NCBI GenBank assembly: GCA_964017195.1
Contig: OZ024890.1
Span: forward strand, 50,888,593 to 50,952,592
Length of the DNA stretch: 64,000 nt
Source of the DNA: Siderastrea radians
Lineage: Eukaryota > Cnidaria > Anthozoa > Scleractinia > Rhizangiidae
Direction of reading: 5' to 3'
Shown here: in pieces, positions 56,001 through 64,000 of the stretch
How positions within the stretch are numbered: the stretch's first letter is position 1
Layout: the number at the start of each line of letters is the position of its first letter
The notes under the pieces: generated by a model
What the model saw: only the letters and a program-made list of their open reading frames with translations
Database searches by the model: none
What the model was told of the DNA's origin: nothing
Made by a program: the position numbers and the translations under genes

Positions 56001-59000
56001 GTGTTTGGCTGCAGATGGCTAGGATGGAAATGGATTGCAACTTTAAAAAACTGGGCTACTTCTTTCCAGTTCTCCCTTTGTGTCTTGGAAAAATTTGCTA
56101 AATACAAGATGATTGTAGTTGATTCTTCCTGTGAGAAAATCACTTGATACTCTTAAGTGCATGGAAATTTTATGTGTAAACGACATCATATTGTGAAGAC
56201 TCACAAGCAGGTCACCTTGGCATACATTTTGTTAACCACTGTCACCTATTTTTTTTTTTTTAATTACAGGATGAAAGGGAAACAAGGAGAGGAGTACAGC
56301 GAATGGAAGAAAGCAGGTAGGTGTTTATTCTTGGGTACCAACCCAGCCACACTTATGTGTAGACCTTGGTGTTTTTTTAGCCGTACATGTACAAAGGCAG
56401 AAAAAGGATAAGGCTTACATTTCATGTCCAGTTAGGGAAATTTGTAAAATTTTGCTTTTCCTTTTTAGGGAGCTTCTTCTTTAACTTTAATTTTGTTATT
56501 TCTTTCCTCCTTTTAGTGATGAGGAAGATTTAGATGAAGAGGTTTGTGACAAATTTGATAATTTGTCTTTTTTTACTCTCCTTTTGGTTTTCTGTTTCTA
56601 TCCTGAATTTTTTGTTTGTTTTGGTTTGGTTTTGTTGTTGTTATTGTGTTTTTGTTATTGTGTTTTTGGCAAAACAGTTTCCACTTGTAATTCCATGGAT
56701 GTAACACATAATTGCTGTTAGCTTTGTTACAGCACTTATTGCAAAGCTACAACACTTAGGCCCCGCTCAAACAGGTTCAACTTCTCCATTCAACATTATT
56801 GAATTCAACTTGTTACTCATGCTTGGCTTCGCTGTTAATTGACATTGGATGATGGTGAATGATGTTTCTAAAAAGTTTAATTACCACAAACCATTCTATG
56901 ATTTTAACATTTCTTTTATTCTCAGATGTCAATAACAACATCAATTTTGTTTGGCTCGTGCGTACAAAAAATTGAACATAAATGTAAAGAAGATCCTCGC
57001 AGTTATTAACGCAACTTATGCAGTTGCGAAAAGAAAGCTCAATTGGTTAGAGCACTGCACCGGTATCGCAGAGGTCAGGGTTCGAATCCCGGCAAACCTG
57101 ATTTTTTTTCAGGCTTTCTTTTCGCAACTGCATAAGTTGCGTTAATAACTGCGAGGATCTTCTTTACATTTATTTCTTCATTCCGCAGTTCAAATATATG
57201 AATTTCATATATTCATAATTTCATCTTCATCTTTCCCGGGTATATTACAAACCAATTTAATGACCAGCTCCCAGTTGGCTTGTTAGCTCAATTGGTTAGA
57301 GTGCTGCACCGGTATCGCAGAGGTCAGGGTTCGAATCCCAGCAAACCTGAATTTTTTTTTTCAGGCTTTCTTTTCGCAACTGCATAAGTTGCGTTAATAA
57401 CTGCAAAGATCTTCTTTACATTTATTTCTTCATTCCGCAGTTCAAATATATGAATTTCATATAATTTTTTTTTATTCATAATTTCATCTTCATCTTTCCC
57501 GGGTATATTACAAACCAATTTAATGACCAGCTCCCAGTTGGCTTGTTAGCTCAATTGGTTAGAGTGCTGCACTGGTATCGCAGAGGTCAGGGTTCGAATC
57601 CCGGCAAACCTGATTTTTTTCAGGCTTTCTTTTCGCAACTGCATAAGTTGCGTTAATAACTGCGAGGATCTTCTTTACATTTATTTCTTCATTCCGCAGT
57701 TCAAATATATGAATTTCATATATTCATAATTTCATCTTCATCTTTCCCGGGTATATTACAAACCAATTTAATGACCCGCTCCCAGTTGGCTTGTTAGTTC
57801 AATTGGTTAGAGCGCTGCACCAGTATCGCAGAGGTCAGGGTTCGAATCCCGGCAAACCTGATTTTTTTTTCAGGCTTTCTTTTCGCAACTGCATAAGTTG
57901 AGTTAATAACTGCGATGATCTTCTTTACATTTATTTCTTCATTCCGCAGTTCAAATATATGAATTTCATATATTCATAATTTCATCTTCATCTTTCCCGG
58001 GTATATTACAAACCAATTTAATGACCAGCTCCCAGTTGGCTTGTTAGCTCAATTGGTTAGAGCGCTGCACCGGTATCGCAGAGGTCAGGGTTCGAATCCC
58101 GGCAAACCTGATTTTTTTCAGGCTTTCTTTTCGCAACTGCATAAGTTGCGTTAATAACTGCGAGGATCTTCTTTACATTTATTTCTTCATTCCGCAGTTC
58201 AAATATATGAATTTCATATATTCATAATTTCATCTTCATCTTTCCCGGGTATATTACAAACCAATTTAATGACCCGCTCCCAGTTGGGAGTTTAAGATTT
58301 TTTGAATTAGTGATAAATTTGCCTTACAAGTGCCATACATAATGCATAAAGAACGGTAAAGAGAATAATGAATTTTCATATTAGGGTTTAAAAGATTAAC
58401 TCCATTTGCCTGACGCCTTGATAGTGACACCTTGCACCGGTGTCATTGGTTACTACATGTAAGAACACTGTTGCTTGTGATTACAACTTCAATGCATTGT
58501 AATGACTTGTGCATTAAATTTGTTATTTTTCAGGCCATAGAGCGAAGAAGATTGATGCTCAGAGAAAGAGCAAGACAAAAAGAAGCTGAAAGGGTATGTT
58601 AAGATAATCGGCCCTACAATGTGATTTGTTGGTGTCCTGACACCACAGGGTGTTTGTTGAAATGCAGTACTCATGAATGTTACTAGATGTAAACAGTGTT
58701 TGTTTCCGGTTTGCCAATTATTATGTTCAAACTTGCGTGTTTGTGATTGCCTCTGTTATTACGGTTAGTAAGCGTAAGAATGATAAAGAACAACAAATGG
58801 CTTGGAAGTGTACATTATTTGTACAATGTATGTGATACTGAAAGTCACACCTTATCCAACATTTTTGGACCAACAGAAAGTTGGTAAACTGTGAGAGGTT
58901 GGTTATGTACATTGAACCCAGCAAATCTGGCTTTTTACAGTGGTAGGATTGTAAGATTTGGGGGAGGGGGGCTCTGCTCCCCAAAGAGACCAGTCCTGAG

Positions 59001-62000
59001 TGTTTCCAGTCTCTGTGAGTACTGCTACATGTATATGTAGTTAGTTGGCTGCTGTTAGTCTTGAGGCCTGGGTTTGTTTAATATTAATTTTATTTTCATT
59101 TTTAGGATTTGTTGGACCTGGAAGATGAAGCAAAATCTGATGAAGAAGAAGAGGAAGAGGAGGTGGGTGTGGTGACTTCTTACCCTAAGATAAAATATCA
59201 GCTCTCTTTACATTTTCTTTTAAGGTCAGTTGGGAGAATCTGGTCCATGTTTTTTGCTGATGATTTTCTGAGTGTGTGGTTGACTAATGGATTACATGTA
59301 GTCCTTTGTATCAGTAAACAAGATCCATCACTGTACTTGCAAACAGCTGGGCAAAAAAAAAAAAATGTGACCCAGTTCAGCGGTCACAAGAGCAGCTTAC
59401 CCATTGCAGCAGTCAGTTTTCTATTTTGCAGTGGACAGCGGAGTCTCTGTTCAATGTGTTGTTATGGTACATAGGGAACAGGGAAGTGGGAAAACCACTA
59501 CGTGTTAACCTTCATGAAGATATCAGGCAGCAGAAAAATCCAGAGAAATGAAGGTCTGCCTGTACCTGTACTAGGTACATTGTACTCCAAATATCTACAG
59601 TTACATGTATAATTATTACATTTACCTTGAGTTTGTAAGTCTTGACTGATTTATATTCTATTTTAGTCTTCAGAATATGAAGAGGAAACCGATGATGAGG
59701 AAGAAGCTAATCCCAGACTAAAACCAGTATTTGTAAGAAAGTAAGTGATTTACAATCTAATTTGCCATGGGACCACACTTAAGTGTGGTATGTAAAAGTG
59801 GTATGCATTTACTTAACAATTTGTACCTAGTCGACATAGTCAGTTATAATCACTTCACATCCAGCAAACATGACTGGAATAATTATTAAAATTATTCTCC
59901 ACTTCAGTAATTGTTGGTGAATTGTTTGGCAGGATTTCTGGACAGAACTAAATTGCTTTTCCACAATTTAAGCTTTTTAGCACTGTGGCACATGGTATGG
60001 CAGGTTCACCTACATGTAGCAATTGTTGCTACACTGCTAAAAAGGTCTATTGGTAACTGGGTAAACTTAAGGTGTCTAAAGCAGTCAGGTAGAGTGCAAA
60101 CTATAGTCTAATCTCTTCTTACAGAGACATGTACATGTACAATGTAGTCACATCTGCATGTCCTGAAAGAGTCCATTGTACCTCTGTCGTACAGGCACCT
60201 CTTTAACACAGACACTTTGTCGTGTCCTCTGGGGTCTGTATTAAATGAGGCTTTGCTGTATATGGCAACAAAAAGTGTCCATCCTCTTTGGAAATAATTG
60301 TTGTCTTTTATTACTTTGTATTTCAGGCATTCTATGTATATTGAAGAGAATTTTGGAATTCTAATATGGTGCTTTGTTCTGCAGGAGTGACAGAATCACT
60401 GTCCAGGAAAGGGAGAAAATGGAACTTGACCAAGAACGAAAGGAAGAAGAGAAAAAGAAAGCCATGGAGGAAAGAACAAAATCTTCTCGCAAGGTAACAA
60501 TCACTGAATGGTAACAATAACTGAAATGTAACATCATGCAAGCTAGTTTCTACTGTATACATGTGTATGTGTGCTGATACAAAAATCCGGCATGCCCGTA
60601 TAAGATGTAAATGCTCATCATCTTGTTTTCCTCTTCTTTGCAGCTTGTTGAGGACCTTCTCAAAAAAGAATTACAGGAGGAACAAGAAGGTCAGTAACTA
60701 ACTAGTTTGGTGCAGTTCTTCTCTTAGGGAATAGAGTGATAGAGTGTCACATACTAAACCTTTAATGAATATCATAGTTAGTCCTGAAAACCTTGTGATC
60801 TGGGTTTAGTGCTCTCATCTGTTTGCAGTGTAAGTTCAAAATTTCCTCTCAACCGTAATATAATGTGAAGATTATCTAGTTTAATGTTCCGAAATTTCCA
60901 ACACACTGGGATATTCCATAATGAACCACTGTAAAATACCATGCACTACCATCCACTCAAAAGTAAGTTACCACCCTCTCAGGAAATGCAAATTGTGCTG
61001 TGCACTATATGATTTTTTTCTTGCAGTGCAAGGCGCAATTTTCGTAGTGAGCTGCATGATTCTTGAAAGCTCGAGGCCCTAAACACTATAAAATGTTAAG
61101 TTTAATATAAACATCTTTTCTAACATAAAAAATGTCAAAGTACAGCATTTCAAAACGATAAATTCAACTGTTAGAACACAAATTCAAAATTCGAGGTTGC
61201 AAGAAGGACTGTTTCTTACGTGTGTCTATTCAGAGATGGATTTTAACAAATTGTCCAAAATGGCTATTCTGCAGTAAATTCAGATGGTCTCATTTGTGGC
61301 TGGAGCAGCAGTTTGACAGTAACAGATGCTAGCAATACAATACATAAGTAAGGGTCTGTGGCCAGTTTTGAAATTCCTGTCGCTTCGTTTGATAACATAA
61401 GAAGGCTCAGACGTATTTCATAGTGAATGATCTGCAAGATAGCCACGCATTCCATTTGCTTTGGTTGTTTTTGCAGTTGACGATGTGGAAGACGTTATAA
61501 TAACAGACGATGAAGATGATGAAGAGGAGGTAACAAAATATAGAAATTGTTCTTGTTATTGTCAAGAGTTTTAAGCGAAGCATCAGGTAGCTTTTGACCC
61601 ATACTGTTTAGCTCTACCTAAATGACGGGTTCTGTGTATTATTTGTGTAGTTCGGCAAGTAAACAAACGCGGCTTCACAGGCACGGCATCGAAAGGGCTT
61701 TGCGGCTTAACAGATTTGTAAAATTCGCTTTCACTTCCAAAGTTTCGCAGGTTTGGTCACTAACATCTAAAGAAAGATTTCCATCCGCAAATATAAACGT
61801 AATTTTAACGTAAAGATTTATACTTATTTGCGAAAACTCAAGATTGAACTGCGATGGGCTGTGATAGGCGAACGTGTATCCAGGCCAGGCACACGCTGTT
61901 GTTTGTGTGATAACAACAGTACAGTGAGGTTCTTTATTCGCTTTTAAACATTCATTGTCTTTTGAAAATGGATTCCTGTCAGTATATATGTAAGGAAACT

Positions 62001-63727
62001 CGAGGCATATTCACAAATACCAAGCGGGCTCAATTTACTGAAAATTTAAGATTTATATAGATATCCGGAAATGGCGATTGGTCCTCCGTGTTGTTTCATG
62101 TGCGCTGAGAGTCGATGTTTATTAAATCCTTGAACTCGGCATGTGAACGGCTATTATTCATCCTTCGAGAAATAAATCGTTTTCTCGAAGTTCTTTTCGG
62201 GTTTGCACATTCCAAAACCCCTTGTTTCTCGATACTCGATTCTCGACTGTCAACTTACATTTGACCGGTACTGTAATTTCTGTGGCATGAAGCATCTAGT
62301 GGCAGTAAATCCCCCGCTCCCCCCCCCCCCCCCTACGCCTTGATCCATACTTCAAATCAAGGCACATGTGGAGAGTGGGGGATTGAGGATAAACCATGTA
62401 TGTGGTATTACTCTTAAATGGTACATTCTACAAAAAAAAGAAAACCCTTTGAGCGCCGGCCATGCAATAATTTGACCACAAGGCTTGGACAGGACTTGCA
62501 TTTTCGGGCTTAACTGCAGAATGCCTTGCCACTTCGAAGCTATAGTTGTTTGAAGTAGATATACATATCCACTTAAAACTATAACTAAGTAAATCAAAGG
62601 GAAAGGGTGTTTTCGCAACTGTATATCTGTATATTGGCTTTAAGATACAACTAAGCAAAGCAAAGGAAAACCCTAGTAATATGGCCCCAGCAATGCCTTG
62701 TTGTAATCTTGGCCAACTGCATGTCCACACTTCCAGCGTTTTCAGGGTTATATCTTCCAAGTAAGTGGGTATTCTGCAGTTTCTTCCATTTGCCCAATAT
62801 CCTTGTGTCGTTCAGCAATGCAAAATCTGAAGTTAGTAGCTAAGCTAATGGTTGTATTCGTGTCCTTCAATCATTGTAGCAGACATCTTAGGAAACAAAT
62901 CGTTCATTTCCATTTTTCAGTAGAATGTTGGCTTTTGTTGTTTTTATAATTGACAGAAGATCAAATTGCAGTTGTTTCTGCTATATCTACACGGGTGTGA
63001 ACATCAGACTTGAAAGGCTCAGTTTCTTAAAATTAAAAAATTAACACTAATCGAACAAGGAGAAACTGTCTATAAATTACATTTACAGTTGAAGCTCTCC
63101 TAACGTCCACTCTCGTAAGCAACCAGTGTTGTGAAACCGTGTTTGAATTGTCACTTAAACTCTGTAATTAAAAGCTCTCATAAGTGACTGTGCCCGTTAG
63201 TGACTGCGACCTCTTTCATGAATTACCGACTGGTCTTTTCCTTTGTTTTTAGATTCTCGTTAGCGACCACTCAGTCAACACTTAAATAAAAGCATTCACT
63301 TTTTGAACAAATTTAGGCCTAGGTCAAACGTTGAATTTTACATGTGCCTAACCTAATGCAAATGAGGAAAAGCTATTGTTTTCCCTAATTTGCATTAGCT
63401 TCGGCACATGTAAAGTTCAATGTTTGACCTACATGTTGGGCTTAGAGTAATACATAAAAAAAAAAAACGCTATTGGTTGATTGACCTGTACATTCTATAT
63501 AATTATTACGACAATACTACCCCTTACGAGAGCTTCGACTGTAATTACGTTAAGTTTCTTTCTGCGCGGTGCACCTACACTGTACACTTAACAATTCCCA
63601 AATGAGTAGTCTTTCCCCACCAGGTTATTCTATGTTTAATGTTCTATTCCCCCTTTATTATTCAGTATGAAGGATGGAAAGTTCGTGAGCTAAAGCGAAT
63701 TAAGAGAGACAGAGATGAAAGAGAACA
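50095..63727 (+). CDS. MFAP1: MFAP1, spliceosome-associated protein (5' two thirds; 14 exons seen)
   Basis: MFAP1 (microfibrillar-associated protein 1, despite its name a nuclear spliceosomal B-complex protein) is needed for pre-mRNA splicing. Coding exons: 50095-50164, 50267-50318, 50452-50557, 53900-53976, 54795-54870, 56270-56316, 56517-56541, 58534-58593, 59106-59162, 59667-59740, 60385-60493, 60644-60689, 61477-61529 and 63666-63727. All have GT-AG sites and compatible phases, giving about 305 residues. Diagnostic blocks: TAGAVPVKNEKGE, KKVKVSRYVAGKRPEY, RRLRRLQERV, EPEVVAVGDEE, RLKPVFVRKSDRITVQERE and YEGWKVRELKRIKRDRDERE. Acidic Glu/Asp runs occur between them, as in the animal protein (439 residues in human). 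No stop or frameshift is seen. The last exons, with the conserved C-terminal domain, lie beyond 64000. Introns are swollen with repeats. Confidence 0.95.
50943..52544. mobile_element. TA-flanked 1.6-kb DNA element in MFAP1 intron 3
   Basis: The left end CAGTACCGCTCGAAAGTATT (50943) and inverted right end AATTCTTTCGAGTGGTACTG (to 52544) are flanked by TA (50941-50942 and 52545-52546), a Tc1/mariner-type target. Near the ends are inverted CCGCGG-rich blocks (51010-51110 and 52380-52510). No transposase is recognised. Confidence 0.7.
52687..52895. mobile_element. CCTTTAA-ended MITE, copy 2 (MFAP1 intron 3)
   Basis: GCCTTTAAGTCC...GGGCTTAAAGGGTT ends, with the internal TATCACTACTTGTTCAAACA block shared with 39632-39847 and 55746-55957. 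Confidence 0.65.
54660..54682. repeat. (ATCA)n microsatellite
   Basis: Five to six perfect tetranucleotide units in MFAP1 intron 4. Confidence 0.7.
55617..55697. repeat. Dispersed repeat block ending in a 37-nt palindrome
   Basis: GACGTTTCGAGCGTTAGCCC is followed at 55661-55697 by an exact palindrome: 18-nt arms (TCAGAATACACTGTATGT and its complement) around one central C. In MFAP1 intron 5. Confidence 0.7.
55746..55957. mobile_element. CCTTTAA-ended MITE, copy 3 (MFAP1 intron 5)
   Basis: TAACCCTTTAAACC...GGGACTTAAAGGGTTA ends, diverged interior with the ATATCACTACGTGATCA block. A further partial relative may lie at 58316-58400. Confidence 0.65.
57037..57089 (+). pseudogene. tRNA-like unit 1 (5' end replaced)
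   Basis: It starts at the D-arm (GCTCAATTGGTTAGAGC); the 5' acceptor strand is absent and replaced by inverted-repeat sequence. The B box GGTTCGAATCC is intact. It cannot make a mature tRNA. Confidence 0.6.
57277..57348 (+). tRNA. tRNA-like unit 2, nominal anticodon GGT (Thr), probably tRNA-derived repeat
   Basis: It has A box (TTAGCTCAATTGG) and B box (GGTTCGAATCC) promoters and a perfect D stem (GCTC/GAGC). The anticodon stem pairs 4 of 5, the loop is CCGGTAT with unusual C33, the T stem is short and the acceptor stem mismatched. No intron. More likely a tRNA-derived SINE-type unit than a working tRNA. Confidence 0.4.
57540..57611 (+). tRNA. tRNA-like unit 3, nominal anticodon GGT (Thr)
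   Basis: Same structure as unit 2, but the anticodon loop is CTGGTAT, restoring the normal U33. The acceptor and T stems are imperfect as in the other units. The best of the five as a candidate tRNA, but still doubtful. Confidence 0.4.
57788..57859 (+). tRNA. tRNA-like unit 4, nominal anticodon AGT (Thr)
   Basis: Loop CCAGTAT gives anticodon AGT. The D arm carries AGTTC instead of AGCTC, which breaks one D-stem pair. Other defects are shared with the array. Confidence 0.35.
58038..58109 (+). tRNA. tRNA-like unit 5, nominal anticodon GGT (Thr)
   Basis: Near-identical to unit 2 with GAGCG after the D arm and CCCGG in the T stem. A and B boxes are intact; the acceptor stem is imperfect. Confidence 0.4.
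61530..63085. other. MFAP1 intron 13, mostly unassigned
   Basis: No coding exon is supported. A C run lies at 62315-62333. The remainder is AT-rich intronic DNA before the MITE at 63086. Confidence 0.4.
63086..63541. mobile_element. AGTCGAAGCTC-family MITE with TA target, MFAP1 intron 13
   Basis: The ends CAGTTGAAGCTCTCC (63086) and inverted GAGAGCTTCGACTG (to 63541) are flanked by TA at 63084-63085 and 63542-63543. The interior shares GTAAGC-ACCAGT and related motifs with 11820-12313. A second small foldback is nested inside at 63320-63431. Confidence 0.7.
63320..63431. repeat. 112-bp foldback nested in the MITE
   Basis: TAGGTCAAACGTTGAATTTT and CATGTGCC...CTAATGCAAAT are matched in inverse order by ATTTGCATTAG...GGCACATG and GTTCAATGTTTGACCTA. 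The arms are about 50 bp around a 7-nt loop. Absent from the related MITE at 11820-12313, so inserted later. Confidence 0.7.
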
Positions 63728-64000
63728 GTAAGTCATTGGATGCAAATTTCTAATTAATTAAACATTTACAGATATTCTGCGTATTTTTTCCTAGAGCTGT
63801 TTTTCTTTGTGTTTGTCAACATGGTTGATAGTATCGGGGTTGGTGCCATAAATGCCAACATGTATGTAGTATAGAAAATCAGACAAAAGTTGTGGCCTTG
63901 TTTTCTACAAAATAAATGAATAGATAACAATAAAGTCACAGAATTTTAGAAAGGATAGCCACATGAGCCATCAAATTGGAATTAGGAATGTTGCATTTTG

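Larger units (their letters stand above)
56979..58290. repeat. ~250-bp tandem array with tRNA-like units (MFAP1 intron 7)
   Basis: Four full units (tRNA-like parts starting at 57277, 57540, 57788 and 58038; spacing 263, 248 and 250 bp) follow a distinct first unit. Each unit is tRNA-like sequence, a poly-T/CAGGCTTTCTTTTCGC block, a hairpin GCAACTGCATAAGTTGC, GCGTTAATAACTGCGAGGAT, TTCATTCCGCAGTTCAAATA and CCGGGTATATTACAAACC. In unit 1 the block 56979-57036 is an inverted copy of the downstream block 57110-57170, so that tRNA-like unit sits in the loop of a ~58-bp inverted repeat. Confidence 0.85.

Noticed and set aside
57277..58109. Four working threonine tRNA genes
   Set aside because: Acceptor and T stems are mismatched or short, and the units are locked in a larger repeat; tRNA-derived repeat is the better reading, so confidence was kept low.
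59109..59474. 121-codon open frame starting in MFAP1 exon 9
   Set aside because: It is exon 9 read through its donor into the intron; the GTGGGT donor at 59163 and the next exon in phase explain the coding part.
1..64000. CRISPR array or bacterial operon
   Set aside because: No regularly spaced short direct repeats with unique spacers and no operon-like gene packing; the DNA is eukaryotic with introns.

Overview
The window looks like nuclear DNA of an anthozoan cnidarian, most likely a stony coral. That is an inference from three things: AT-rich DNA with GT-AG introns, a clear animal MFAP1 gene, and dense small inverted-repeat transposons, DIRS and L1-like retroelements and a tRNA-derived repeat of kinds common in corals. 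Nothing resembles bacterial gene organisation.

Host genes. (1) Three paralogous short-pentraxin genes lie on the minus strand and share one plan: 5' noncoding exon, 64-nt signal-peptide exon, 211-nt exon, 394-nt last exon. Gene C (901-5180) loses its last exon off the left edge. Gene A (11077-14947) is intact and predicts 222 residues. Gene B (28605-30417) has a premature stop in exon 2. A and B lie in a segmental duplication, and all three keep the same 17-bp motif upstream. (2) A single-exon rhodopsin-family GPCR is at 34141-35115 (-). (3) The splicing factor gene MFAP1 starts at 50095 (+). Fourteen coding exons are resolved, and the 3' end runs off the right edge.

Mobile DNA fills most of the rest. 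1.6-9.7 kb holds a foldback repeat, a pogo-like element with a pipsqueak-type HTH remnant, and two MITEs. 18.0-20.2 kb holds an ~80-bp minisatellite beside a 1.3-kb foldback element with a 5-bp target duplication. 22.8-25.9 kb is the 3' part of a decayed DIRS retrotransposon (RT, RNase H, tyrosine recombinase, terminal and internal complementary repeats). 37.9-47.0 kb is a nest: a decayed tyrosine recombinase gene (C2H2 finger, recombinase, Myb/SANT) is split by a 7.5-kb long-inverted-repeat element. That element contains a ~20-bp minisatellite, which was itself hit by a 4.3-kb L1-like element with a 16-bp target duplication. The MFAP1 introns carry a TA-flanked 1.6-kb element, CCTTTAA-ended MITEs, a 37-nt palindrome and a ~250-bp tandem array with five tRNA-like units.

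The least explained structure is a 0.5-kb stretch (36.93-37.43 kb) packed with GGAAC/GTTCC half-sites, several paired as near-perfect palindromes. No protein-coding system of clearly new function was found. The best candidates for follow-up are the split zinc-finger/recombinase/SANT gene, the GGAAC array, the tRNA-like array and the pentraxin cluster.
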